A DNA stretch of 39,049 bases from Chara braunii. Its lineage: Eukaryota > Streptophyta > Charophyceae > Charales > Characeae. Under the pieces are notes generated by a model. The model saw nothing but the letters and a program-made list of their open reading frames with translations, made no database searches and was not told where the DNA came from. The position numbers were made by a program, and so were the translations under genes. The first letter of the stretch is position 1. Each line of letters begins with the position of its first letter. This document shows, piece after piece, positions 29,540-39,049 of the stretch. The DNA lies in assembly GCA_003427395.1 (NCBI GenBank), contig BFEA01000589.1:397036-436084 (forward strand), given 5' to 3'.

Positions 29540-30475
29540 TATAGATAGATAGATATATAGTTGGTATGTGACGCAGGGTACCTGTCAGGTGGTGTGAATA
29601 GAATGTACACAGACTCAGCAAATGATCTTACTCTTCCTTCGACCAGTTCTAAAACAGCAGCAATAAACAGGACTGGAAATGGTAGACTGCTACATTTCTA
29701 TTCTATCGCTGTCGGTCAAGTGTCAGCAGTCCATAAGCACCTCAACTATTAATAGAAATAAAAATAAATCACTTGGCAATGCACACATGCACGAGAACTG
29801 GAAACAACAGCTAATAATAATTGAGCACCAATTGGAACATTCCCTCCCTGTATCCAACGTCCTGGCTGCATCAATAGAGCAGCGGTGACTATGGTGTGCT
29901 GAGCAGTCCGCCCCTGTGCCCAGGTGATGAAGACTAAGCCAGCCTCGTCTGCACTATTTTTATCCTCTCGTACAGCGCGAGTCGGTTTCCCCGCCAGAGT
30001 ATCTTTAACGACGGTCCGGTACACGTTGATCCCCCATCAGGCTGGCCTGCCCAACACCCCCTCTATGCTCAGCTAGAGCTCAAATGAAAATGCAGCGAAG
30101 CATGCGTTCTCTACTCCCTTGGGTTGGCATGGTGACCGTGACCCGTGCTTCGTCCAGGGCCCTTCAGAGGCACCGCCCTCTCCCACCAGATGCGCCGCCA
30201 GAAAGAGTGTTGACTCTCAAGGCAGAGCACTCACGGCTCCTGACCAGAGGAGGACTCTCAAGCCGAACTCCCTTCCTAACGGTAAGAAGAGATTGAGATG
30301 GGAAGATAAAGTATGGGACAACGTACCTGGAGATAGCTGCCCCAAACCACAGATTTTTCACCAATTGAGCCAACGTGCAATGCCATTTTGATGACCGGTC
30401 ATAGCCTAGGTACCGCACACAATGCAATGCAGGGCCACCTTGGAACAAATGCCATGTCAGCATGCCCTCATCATT
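29540..30475. other. Gene-free stretch
   Basis: No gene recognised. ORFs on both strands between 30084 and 30553 lack motifs. A short GATA-type run lies at 29536-29561. Confidence 0.4.
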
Positions 30476-30550
30476 CCACATACATCTGCTGTCGTCACAG
30501 CCTTCCAGTTGTCGCCACAGCCTTTCAGTTGTCGCCACAGCCTTCCAGCC
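30476..30550. repeat. 20-bp tandem repeat
   Basis: CACAGCCTTCCAGTTGTCGC repeats about three times with single differences (TCGTCA or TCGCCA). Confidence 0.85.
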
Positions 30551-30673
30551 CACTGCCCTCTACCCGGGAGGGACTCGATCAGCCAGCGTCCAAGTATCCT
30601 TACTGCAGAGAAGCTTCGCCAGCTTTGTCAGCGCACCAAGACACCAGCGCCAGTATGGCGATATCTGAATCAG

Positions 30674-30685
30674 CTCTGATACCAA
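30674..30685 (-). other. tRNA-iMet primer-binding-site-like 12-mer
   Basis: The minus strand reads TGGTATCAGAGC, exactly complementary to the 3' end of plant initiator tRNA-Met, the usual primer site of Ty1/copia elements and retrozymes. An LTR would then end at about 30686 and the internal part would run to lower coordinates. No second LTR and no pol domains were found, so it may mark an element remnant or be chance. Confidence 0.4.
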
Positions 30686-30689
30686 ATTT

Positions 30690-31122
30690 CAAGGAAAATT
30701 AGCAAGAGCGATGCAGAAAACCAAATTGCAATATCACTCTGAAGACCGGATAGTCGTGTACCAAGCATAAAGCACAATGCACCGAGATACAAGCCCAATA
30801 AGAGCAATACAATGAACTCAAATGTCAATGTCAGCTTCACTCGCCACCACAGACAATATATTGAATGTCGCCCTTCTTGGTTGGAGTCCTCAGCCCAGCG
30901 CCCTGCCTACATCTACTCACTCTCGCCTACACTACGTGATGCCAAAGGAACCACTTCAAGCAGAAGACCAATGTATGTGACAAAGTCATCAATGCAGACT
31001 GCCGCATACACCAGGTATGTGTCTCTTCTCTCCCCTCAGCTCAACCGCTTCTCTCCCAGACTCCCACCACATGTGCGCCCTCTTCCCGAAGACCACTATC
31101 GCCCACACTGGCCACCGCTGAG
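30690..31122. other. Gene-free stretch before the tandem duplication
   Basis: A 177-codon frame begins at 30812 but runs into the tandem repeat and has no domain. I do not call it a gene. Confidence 0.35.
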
Positions 31123-31874
31123 CAAGCCTGGCTATGGCCGCTCAGCGCCCGCAGACCCTGCTGCGCCCTCTCTCACCTCTAGCGCCCGCGTGCACCCTCC
31201 GGTAGTCAGCGCTCACGCAGCAAGCCAGTACTCTGGTGCAGCAGCGTGGCCACCCGCCAGTGCACTGCCAGAATGTGCCCACCTGCCCTGCCCACTTTCC
31301 TATATGGAAAGTGCGGCCTGCCTTTGGCTGCCCTGGGTCTGGTGACCATGTGCCCAGTAGCTTCACTTGGGGGCAAAGTGTCTGCACCCAGGCCCCATGC
31401 AGACAGTGGCCAGGGCCCGCAGCAGTTAAGCTGCCCAACCATGTGACGTGGCCAGCACTGTTTGCTGCCACCCCATTGGCTGAGCGGCCCGCAGCAGTCA
31501 AGCCTGGCTATGGCTGCTCAGCGCCCGCAGACCCTGCTGCGCCCTCTCTCACCTCTAGCGCCCGCGTGCGCCCGCTGGTAGTCAGCGCTCACGCAGCAAG
31601 CCAGTACTCTGGTGCAGCAACGTGGCCACCCGCCAGTGCACTGCCAGAATGTGCCCGCCTGCCCTGACCACTCTCCTATATGGAAAGTGCGGCCTGCCTT
31701 TGGCTGCCCTGGGTCTGATGACCATGTGCCCAGTAGCTTCACTTGGGGGCGAAGTGTCTGCACCCAGGCCCCACGCAGACAGTGGCCCAGGCCCGCAGCA
31801 GTTAAGCTGCCCAACCGTGCGATGTGGCCAGCACTGTTTGCTGCCACCCCATTTGCTGAGAGGCCCTCAGCCAC
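31123..31874. repeat. 376-bp tandem duplication
   Basis: 31123-31498 and 31499-31874 are nearly identical, both starting CAAGCCTGGCTATGG. They are GC-rich and open in several frames on both strands, including minus-strand frames of 119 and 145 codons, but no protein family is recognised. The few differences suggest a recent duplication, possibly of part of a larger unknown element. Confidence 0.92.
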
Positions 31875-32133
31875 GTGGCTGCTGGGAAGAGCCCTGTGGC
31901 TCAGGATGTCGTGTTCACACTGGCGTGGCCCTTGTAACCAACTGGTGTGTGGCAACTGTCTGGCGCCCTCATATGGAGAAATGACAAAACTGAGGCCTGA
32001 CGTCGAAATGTAGGACGACGGCCTTCACTTAATACGGCGGTGATGCTTGCTGGAGGCTCATTGTCTATCAGGTGCTGCGGCCAGAGGGACCACTGAGAGG
32101 GCTCAATCCTCACATTGTCAAAGAGAATTGCCT

Positions 32134-32360
32134 TAAACCACCAGTACTGCTGCGGAAAAAAAAAAAGAGTAGAAACGTTTCTAGTCGGATGAATTTGGGT
32201 GCTCCTGTAGTGACCCGTAAATTTCCTAAAATTGTCGCTTCTTAACGGGCACCACTTTTGTTTTTTAAAAAGGGCGATGGCCTTCAGGTATTATCATTGG
32301 ACTAACCAGCCCAGGTAAATTCAATATTGTGTCTAATCTGACATCGGGTACTGGTGGTTC
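32134..32360 (+). mobile_element. MITE family 2 copy with internal insertion
   Basis: Left end TTAAACCACCAGTACT and right end GTACTGGTGGTTCAA. The interior matches the copy at 13861 up to GGGCACCACTTT, then about 90 bp of extra sequence precedes the right end. An A-run follows at 32360-32375. Confidence 0.72.
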
Positions 32361-32572
32361 AAAAAAAAAAAAAAAAGTATAAAATTATAAATAAATGAAA
32401 GTAAAGGGCATCTCCCATATTTTAAATACACTAGAAAAGCAGGAAAAGAATAAAGAAATGAGCAGCACTTCCGAATTATCTACTCCATCTGTTTGTCGCT
32501 CACTGGTGCTCTGCATTACAAACTTGAGAATTCAACATTAGAAATTGACTGACAAGTTGTGATAACTCCTGA

Positions 32573-32687
32573 CTACCTTCTTCCCCCCGAATACAACGTA
32601 CGGTCATTATAGCTGTATCTAGACTGAAAGATGCCTCAAATACAGCTATAATGACTGGCGTACGTTGTATTCGGCGGAAGAAGGTAC
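32573..32687. mobile_element. MITE family 1 copy
   Basis: Ends CTACCTTCTTCCCCCCGAAT and ATTCGGCGGAAGAAGGTA; interior ACGGTCATTATAGCTGTATC against TACAGCTATAATGACTGGCG, an almost perfect long hairpin. Confidence 0.87.
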
Positions 32688-32995
32688 TCCAAAATGTATG
32701 AGAAAATTTGCACTGGGCATCCTTCTGACATCTCTTGGGTGGCACTGCCTGTCTCTCACCCTTTTCATAATGAGTGTGGTCATTTGGTTGTGGCCGTTGA
32801 TCGATGACAGTAGTTCACATCATTTGTCTGATGATTGCTGAGTGGTGTTGGTTGTTGGTTGTCCCCTGCACGCTTATGCCTATGGTGTCGGTGTCGGTGG
32901 CAGATCTGACGCTCTCGGACGTTATAGTTATAAGTGAATAGGCGCTTTACGTCTCCAAGGGAAGACTGTCACAGGTGCAATGTACGAGTCCATCC

Positions 32996-33937
32996 ATGGA
33001 TAATCTAGGGGATGGCATCCTAGAAAGTGATGTTGAACTGGAGCTCAAGTCCCAGTGGAAAGGGACAGACATCGTGGAGGGTGGTTGTTCAAGCTGGACG
33101 ACGTGGGTCGACGTGCATCCACACAAGCCATGGGTTCTTTTCACACCCGATCACGAGTCGCTTCATATCTGGAACTACGAAGACGGGACGTGTGTTGCCT
33201 CCTGGCTAAATCCTGAGGGGGAGAGTACCTACGATGCCTTTATAGCGCAGAAAAATTGGGTTGTCGTCCGATGCTCTGAACGGGCCCTGGTCTATGAAAT
33301 GCAAGGTGCAACTGCAGAGTGCATCATAGCTCTTGAGGGACCGAGTGACAAACATTTTTACAGACTGGCAGTCCATAATGCCTTGCCTTATATACTGACC
33401 TCTTGGGACGAGACCATTATTTTGTGGGACTGGTATCACGAGCGGGAGGAGAAGACTATATTTCAAATAGACTCTCGGATGGTAGATTTACTGTTTCATC
33501 CAATGGAATCACAAATCTTTGCAAGTGTCTCCAATGGCAAAATCACGATATGGGATATAGATAAAGGCTACGCTGCGAGGACGCTTGAACATGTTGAGAT
33601 GTCGAGCATCTACAAGATTGACTTTTGTAGAGACCCTCACAACCCCCTTCTTCTCTCTGTTCATTATGATGAGAGATCTTGCAATTATTTTCTATGGATC
33701 TGGGACTACAAGGAGGGAGTTACTTTGGCCAGACTGAAGCTAGGTGGTGCTTATTTTCTCTACAAAACGGGGTTCTTCCATCCGGACTTGCCATACATAT
33801 TTAGCATATCAGATGCGGGAGAAATTCGGATTTGGAGCGCATCAAGCTATCGACTAGTGTCGACGTATTTGTGTGAGCTTTGCGAAGAGGATGGGCCCGA
33901 TGGGAACAGGGCCGCTTGCGGGAATTCATCGTGGTGA
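32996..33937 (+). CDS. WD40 protein resembling the N-terminal propeller of coatomer beta'
   Basis: This is the only clearly host-like coding region. Start at ATG 32996: the frame opens at the TAG at 32939 and no earlier ATG exists. Blades follow the beta'-COP (COPB2) pattern: VDVHPHKPWVLF with LHIWNYEDG; FIAQKNWVVVRC; LAVHNALPYILTSWDETIIL with WDW; LLFHPMESQIFASVSNGKIT with IWD; IWDYKEGVTLA; FFHPDLPYIFSISDAGEIRI, then SSYRLVSTY. In coatomer this propeller binds cargo sorting signals on Golgi vesicles. The sequence is well diverged, with changed contacts in several blades, so a coatomer function is unlikely. The frame ends at TGA 33935 while the protein seems to continue in another frame. No intron is evident up to there. 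Confidence 0.7.
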   Translation: MDNLGDGILESDVELELKSQWKGTDIVEGGCSSWTTWVDVHPHKPWVLFTPDHESLHIWNYEDGTCVASWLNPEGESTYDAFIAQKNWVVVRCSERALVYEMQGATAECIIALEGPSDKHFYRLAVHNALPYILTSWDETIILWDWYHEREEKTIFQIDSRMVDLLFHPMESQIFASVSNGKITIWDIDKGYAARTLEHVEMSSIYKIDFCRDPHNPLLLSVHYDERSCNYFLWIWDYKEGVTLARLKLGGAYFLYKTGFFHPDLPYIFSISDAGEIRIWSASSYRLVSTYLCELCEEDGPDGNRAACGNSSW

Positions 33938-34566
33938 ATGTAAGCCACCGTGAGAACGCCAATGTTTGGAACAGTGTCACCCGCATTTTGAGGAGCTTCA
34001 ATGTTCAGAACATTGTTCCTTGCCGAAATTTCAATGTGCTTGTCTTTGGGGGTAAGGGGATGTTTCTGGTACTGGAGGTATCTACGAGAGAGATAAGAGA
34101 GGAGAAAGAGAGGGAGAGGTTTAAGAATTCCTTTTCTGCAAAACGAATTCGAATGGGAGCAACAACCGCCGAACCATTTGACAAACCGGCACCGGTGTGT
34201 CGGAAGCGGATCCGAGAGTCGGAAAACGAGGCCGAGTGTGCCAATCCGTTGTACTTTGAAAAGGGGATTGAACAGTGCATGAAAGCAGTGCACCAATTGA
34301 GAGCAGAGCATGCGAAAGCAGTGGATGACCTCAGAGCAGAGCATCAGAAAGCAGTGGACGAATTGAGAGCAGAGCATGAGAAAGCAGTGGATGCATTGAG
34401 AGCAGAGCATGAGAGGAAGGGGAGAATCCGAGCCAAAAAGATTCATGAGTTGGAGGTTGAGGTAAGAAATGTGAAGGCAAAAATGGCAGCAGTGGCCGAA
34501 GAGCTTCAAAAGTCCAAAACTGGGAGAGACTTCGAGGTCAGGAAGGTGAAGGTCGAAATGGACTGA
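33898..34566 (+). CDS. Continuation of the WD40 locus: last blade and 11-residue-repeat coiled coil
   Basis: In another frame that overlaps the previous one, LREFIVVNVSHRENANVW and FNVLVFGGKGMFLVLEV read like further propeller strands, so the two ORFs are probably one gene split by a frameshift or a short unrecognised intron between about 33880 and 33935. A basic linker follows, then a coiled coil with four repeats of KAVxxLRAEHx (34285-34416) and a charged helix (KKIHELEVEVRNVKAKMAAV) to the stop at 34564. Eleven-residue repeats make slightly right-handed coils. Coatomer beta' has an alpha-solenoid here, not a coiled coil, so this is a different architecture. Approximate total length is 530 residues. 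Confidence 0.55.
   Translation, partial: RWEQGRLREFIVVNVSHRENANVWNSVTRILRSFNVQNIVPCRNFNVLVFGGKGMFLVLEVSTREIREEKERERFKNSFSAKRIRMGATTAEPFDKPAPVCRKRIRESENEAECANPLYFEKGIEQCMKAVHQLRAEHAKAVDDLRAEHQKAVDELRAEHEKAVDALRAEHERKGRIRAKKIHELEVEVRNVKAKMAAVAEELQKSKTGRDFEVRKVKVEMD
34281..34416 (+). repeat. 33-bp in-frame tandem repeat
   Basis: Four units of GAAAGCAGTGGA, then GAGAGCAGAGCAT, with third-position and a few coding differences. Because 33 is a multiple of 3, copy number can change without losing frame. Confidence 0.92.
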
Positions 34567-34977
34567 ATGGATTTCATGCATCTCAGCGTCCATGTCGCAG
34601 TACCGATGCCAAAGTCCCATGTACCACAGTACCCGCCGTACAAGGAGGGATGTTAGGTTGAGTCCGCAAGGCCTACAGGACCCAGTAGATATGTTGCTCA
34701 GTGCAACCGGATTGGCATCTCGATCCCAGGGAAGTCAGAGAAACTAGTCGATGCGCCGACGGCCGATTTCAGCCGGCGAAGGCAGGTACCACTACTGAAA
34801 AAGTCCGTCATTGAGAACTGCAGCAATTTACCAGAGTCCGGTGGCAGCCAGGCGCAACCGCAATCTCCATCCGAGCTTGCCTTGGAAACGCTGCTGCGGT
34901 CCAGTGCTACCAAGCATCGAGTGAGGCTGAGAGGCAGTCGTAGAGGGTAGGCAACAGCGCCGTGTGCCATAGCTTAG

Positions 34978-34978
<1 letters not shown>
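34567..34978. other. Possible 3' flank of the WD40 locus
   Basis: No further domain. The ORF of 90 codons on the minus strand (34698-34970) has no motif. Confidence 0.35.

Positions 34979-35069
<91 letters not shown>
34979..35069. repeat. (GT)n(GA)n microsatellite
   Basis: GT repeats to about 35024, then GA repeats to 35069. Confidence 0.96.
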
Positions 35070-35073
<4 letters not shown>

Positions 35074-35730
35074 ATGGTAGCATTAGGTAGTGAGAGAGGG
35101 AGAGACAGTCATACCTGTTGAGGTTTCTTGGCGGCCACAGCCGCCCAAGTGGGTATGCATAAGACTTTGTTTTTTTTCCGAATAATTCCTAAAGTGTGTC
35201 CAACTCGTGTCGGTCTGCATCTCGTGTTTGGAGCTTGGTGTCATGAAGTGTGGACTTGTTGATCCCAGCTACTAACTGATCATTTTCCTTATTCTGGTAA
35301 ACTTGTTGGCCGATGATGAGCAACCGGACTGTTTCCGCCCCTGCTGAATAGATGGGGGCAGCTGTGTATGTGCATAAAAATGACAAGGATCAGTTTGAAT
35401 TTGTGGGTTCATTGCAGGAAGCAAAAAAAGGTGCAGAGGAAATGCAAAGGTCAACCACAGGGAGAAACTTTAAAAGGTAAGAAAAGCTGGGAACCTGTTG
35501 CCTGCGACCAAGTCCTCTGCGTCCTCCCGGGTCTATATTCCTATGCATTGGTCCACAAGTCCACCTTGTTTACTGCTTGCCGGGGACCAGCTACCGAATT
35601 GACGCCCCCCAGAATAGAAGGGGCACCCCTGTGTGTGTGTGTGGTATTTTGAATAAATAAATAAATAAATTAAATTAATATCTGATGGTGTAGTGTTAGT
35701 AAAGAGACTCTCAAGTACGTGCTAGTATGT
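35070..35730. other. Gene-free stretch
   Basis: Contains a short AATA run (35652-35671). No gene recognised. Confidence 0.4.
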
Positions 35731-35734
35731 TCTC

Positions 35735-35830
35735 CTCTAAGTTTCTAATTGGTACACACATGCATTCTCAACGGACAATTGTCGATCAATAGGTCGTGAG
35801 TTCATATCCGGCTGGGTACACGAATGGCTG
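35735..35830 (+). mobile_element. tRNA-like head, possible SINE
   Basis: TTTCTAATTGGTACACACAT resembles a tRNA A-box region, and GGTCGTGAGTTCATATCCGG, about 50 bases later, a T-arm and B box. It cannot fold as a true tRNA (no acceptor pairing seen). It could be the 5' end of a SINE reaching to about 35960. Weak evidence. Confidence 0.35.
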
Positions 35831-36187
35831 GATACAAAGTATAAGACTGACCTTCTGTAGGGCAGGGGATACCTCTGAGTATGTAGGGGGGGGAGGGGCG
35901 GGGAAGGGGGGACGTTATAAGGCCGCCGCAGGTTGAGGGTAATAGTGCTTTAAACCTCGAGTACATTTCCCAGCCATTTTTCTCCAACGTGCCTTGCATG
36001 CTGGTGCCACTTTTGTCGGCTGCCAGAGCAAAAGGGCTGGTGGGAACAGCGGAAACGAGGCCTGCGGGCCCGTGAGGGGGTTCTATTTTTTATTATTATC
36101 TTTTTTTTTTTTTTGTCGAAGGCAGGGCGTTTGGAGACCCGGGCAAAAGTGCCTTGGAAGTACTGGTGGTTTAATCACAGAATCTAG
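35831..36187. other. Gene-free stretch with a solo MITE family 2 end
   Basis: G-rich run at 35886-35913. AAGTACTGGTGGTTTAA at 36159-36175 is one end of MITE family 2 without a partner nearby. Confidence 0.45.
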
Positions 36188-37602
36188 AAATCCAGAAAGG
36201 TTTGTGGAAAGCAGATCTAGACTAGCTCAGCTGCCACACACATGCACTGTGATGGATTTTTTTTCCCCACTTGAGGGTGGGTAAAAATCACTTTTCTAAA
36301 GCCTAGGGTTCTATGATGAATTGTCTTTTTTAAAGGGTCTGTGTGACGCTGTGAAAAAAAAACTTTCCAAACCGGGGTTACGCCCTTGTTATGTCATCCA
36401 ATGTAATTTGATTAAATTTAACAGTTTTAAAAGGGCCTTAAAAGTTCACCCGATTCAGACCCTGTTTGAGAAGTGCAGCATAGAGGGGTCACTCACCAGA
36501 CCCTCAACTCGTGAAAAGCAGATCAACAGGCATGTTCTTTGGGTCAAAAGGCACATCCTAACGAAGTAAAGATCATTGTCAAAGGTCAGAAGCTGTGTCC
36601 TGGACGAACAGTCGCAGTGTTCAAACACAACTGTTCATCCAGGGGATGTGCAGTCCATGTCTGTTCATGCAAAAGTTGTCTGTACGTACAGTATGTGTTT
36701 GTTCGTGTAAAATGTATGTCTGTACTTATAGCAGGTGTGTCCTTTCAAAAGGAAGTCAAAAGGTTGAGTCCCAGTCAGGATTCCAGTCAAAGGAGAAGTC
36801 CAGATTCAGGTTTGCAGTCCGAAATTGAGGCCTGAAGGCCGCAGCAGCAGTGGACCCTGAGGAAAAGGAACTGTGGCACACAGCACAGAGGCTGGGACTG
36901 GGAAAAGGACCAACAAAGACTGAATTCAGACCTCGCCAGGGGAGACCAGCACTATAAGAAATGAGGCAGCCTCCCCACAAGGCAGATTCCCATTGGCATT
37001 GATACGTGGAAGTGCTGAGGCACTTGTGCGTTAAGGTGCAGGGAGGAGCGCTGGCTGAAGAGGAAGCTGCACCAGAGGAAGGGAAGCTCCGCTGGCTGCA
37101 GGAGCCATAGCTGCGCCAGGCAAAGCTAGAGTTAGTAGTAGTATTAACAGGGTTAGTGTTAGAACATCAGCGAGAGGCATTCTGAGTAGATCCTTGTAGA
37201 CAGGGAGTGTGCATGTAAGAAGAGACAAGGAGAACCAGGATAGAGATCTTGAGAGAAGAGAACAAGGGAGAGTGAAGACAGGTGGAGACATTGGTTATGG
37301 TGGAAACTTACCTGTTGGCGCCCTTTTTGAGAACTGGAACAAGCGCTGTCTAAGCCAGGCTCTGTATGTATGTTGGTACGAAGGAGAGACTTGTATACTT
37401 TGGGCGCTGGACTCTTGAACTTGAGATACTCTTGTATAACGTGATTTTGACAATATAAGCTGCGCTACTTGGTTCTTCTCTCATCTCAGTTTTGAGCTTT
37501 GTGTGAAGCTATCCTATCTGTGTTTGGTGATACGTGTGCATGTGAATGAGACATTCGAGCAAGTTGTGATCAGTCAGGATCCTTGCAGTTTCACATCCAA
37601 TC

Positions 37603-37634
<32 letters not shown>

Positions 37635-37642
37635 AGAAAGGT
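36188..37642 (+). mobile_element. Poly(A)-tailed retroinsertion of about 1.4 kb with target duplication
   Basis: AAATCCAGAAAGGT occurs at 36188-36201 and again at 37629-37642, directly after an A-run (37602-37630). The 1.43 kb between are therefore likely one retroposed insertion on the plus strand. It has no convincing protein: the longest frames are 98, 96 and 82 codons without motifs. It could be a processed copy of a host non-coding or UTR-rich transcript, or a non-autonomous retroposon. I recognise no known family. Confidence 0.7.
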
Positions 37643-38099
37643 GTAAAGGAAACTGCAGGTTGGAGCTGGGAACATTGTGGGGACAACGAAAATTTCTGTG
37701 AAAAAAAGGAAAGAAGGTTTAAGAAAAGAAAAAGGAAAAAAAAAAAAAGATTTCTGTGAAGAGTTATGGAGGGCAGTCCGGCATGGAGCAGGCTACATTG
37801 ATGCAAAATGAAGGGCTCAGTGGGACTTTTGGTGGACAAGAGCACATCTGGATGTACTCCACTTATGGGAAAGAAGTGGGTGTGCTGTGGGTGTGCTGTG
37901 GAGGTGTGCCGAGGATTTATTTTTTGAATCTAAGCTTTATTAGTTGAAATATTATTTAATGAATGCAGTTACAACTTCTTTTTTAGCGGAAACGTTTACT
38001 CAATTAATTAACGATACCGGAAAGCATTTCAAATTTCAAAATTCAAATAAATATTCTAAGAATTGTTTTCCAATGATAATCAATAACCCATTGTAAACT
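37643..38099. other. Gene-free stretch
   Basis: A-rich run at 37734-37749, otherwise A/T-rich DNA without recognisable features. Confidence 0.4.
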
Positions 38100-38830
38100 A
38101 GGCTACCAGCCGGGCTGCGCGGGTCACCCTGTTTTCTGAGGCGGCCCAGCCGTGCAGAAAGGAAGACTCAACCTCGGCAAGCACACAACGCAGCAAATGG
38201 CGATGAGGCGGCCAGGGAGGAAGCAAGGCAACCAGGCAAGTGAGCTGGTGAGGCAAGAGGACGAACAACACTGCGACACAAGCCCAGCAGATGGGCAATG
38301 CAAAGCAAGCAACCATAGAGCAGAGAGTGCGCAGGTGGGCAACCGCAGGTGGGCCAGCGCCGAGAGGGCAGGCAAAACGATAGGAACACAAGGCAAGCAG
38401 GGAAGCGGGCAAGCAGCCCAGCAACACAAGGCAAGCGGATGCGCAGTCAGGCAGCATGACAAGCAGGCAAGCAGGCAAGCAGCCCAGCAACACAAGGCGA
38501 GCGGATGCGCAGTCACGCAGCATGACAAGCAGGCAAGCGGGCAAGCAGCCCAGCAACACAAGGCGAGCGGATGCGCAGTCAGGCAGCATGACAGCACCGA
38601 CAAGGCAGTCCACACATACAGCAAATACCAAAGCAGATCTCATCACTTGACAGATAGAACCACACAGCCTCTAGTTTCACAACATCATCAGCCTTAGGGA
38701 CTCGCTTTCATGAATGTCTGTCTTCACCGCTGAGCATAGATGCACAGGCGGCCTGAACACATCATGCCCCCTAGTAGTGTTGGAGGCACTCCTAAATAAC
38801 CGGCACTGAATTTTTTTAGCAGATAAGGAA
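38100..38830 (+). repeat. Further partial copy of the ~1.4-kb repeat family
   Basis: The AGGCAACCAGGCAAG-type core and the tail (CATCATCAGCCTTAGGGA, then GGAGGCACTCCTAAATAACC) match the units at 15980-21240. The long frames on both strands follow from repeat composition. Confidence 0.6.
38405..38594 (+). repeat. 66-bp tandem repeat, about 2.9 units
   Basis: GGATGCGCAGTCAGGCAGCA with AAGCAGCCCAGCAACACAAG repeats with period 66 (GCGCAG at 38441, 38507 and 38573). The period is a multiple of 3, so frames stay open. Confidence 0.92.
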
Positions 38831-38908
38831 GGTGTTGCACTTATACACAGCAAAAGGCCAAACCATGCACAAACTAAACATAGAGAAAATACTTTGCGCT
38901 GACATATT

Positions 38909-39049
38909 AGACAGACAGACACACACACACAGACAGACAGACAGACAGACACACATACACAGACACACATACACACAGACACACAGACACAGACACACAG
39001 ATACACAGAGAGACACACAGCCAGACACACACACACACACACACACACA
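38909..39049. repeat. (CA)n / CAGA microsatellite at the window end
   Basis: Mixed CA and CAGA repeats running to the last base. Cys/Val-rich minus-strand frames here are artefacts. Confidence 0.95.

Noticed and set aside
30812-31345. 177-codon ORF as a gene
   Set aside because: No motif, and its second half lies in a recent tandem duplication open in many frames.
37306-37325. tRNA-Lys-type primer-binding site (TTGGCGCCC)
   Set aside because: Only the first bases match; the expected continuation is absent.

Overview
The window looks like a repeat-rich nuclear stretch from the green plant lineage, most likely a charophyte alga such as Chara; this is inference, not a database match. The evidence is plant-type telomere heptamers (CCCTAAA) at 10694-10743, U6-like copies whose 3' end reads like plant U6 (ACGCATAAATCG...GGTCCAAATT), a green-lineage style Ty3 polymerase gene with a PHD-like finger, and abundant GA, GT and CA microsatellites with assembly gaps (11520-11589, 25183-25647). 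I see no bacterial operons, CRISPR arrays, rRNA genes or intact tRNA genes.

Layout. 1-5608: decayed Ty3 retrotransposon (reverse transcriptase, RNase H, PHD-like finger, integrase) followed by three unrecognised ORFs. Two of the junctions are exact ATGA stop/start overlaps (3545-3548 and 4021-4024). 5609-7567: non-coding, perhaps LTR or leader, then an unknown 163-codon ORF. 8509-10743: ATT microsatellite, LINE remnant, interstitial telomere repeat. 11459-15670: CT microsatellite, hairpins and MITEs. 15674-24100: the most unusual part. A family of diverged repeat units of about 1.4 kb (roughly 15980-21240) carries hammerhead-like motifs on the minus strand, and U2 and U6 snRNA-derived copies, most of them poly(A)-tailed, lie in and beside it with several MITEs. 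25117-32690: more MITEs, another U2 copy, a hammerhead-like motif inside a short direct repeat, a tRNA-iMet primer-binding-site-like 12-mer, and a 376-bp tandem duplication.

The only gene-like locus that is not obviously a transposon is at 32996-34566. It has a coatomer beta'-like WD40 propeller followed, in another frame, by more propeller and a coiled coil built on a 33-bp (11-residue) repeat. After it come a GT/GA microsatellite, a SINE-like piece, a 1.4-kb poly(A)-tailed insertion with target-site duplication (36202-37628), and another repeat-family copy with a 66-bp tandem repeat.

Together the window shows self-propagating DNA: LTR and non-LTR elements, non-autonomous elements, and small RNAs apparently copied by LINE-type machinery. 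The best candidates for something undescribed are the recurrently truncated U2-poly(A) copies, the hammerhead-like motifs in the repeat family, and the stop/restart ORF chain behind the Ty3 integrase.
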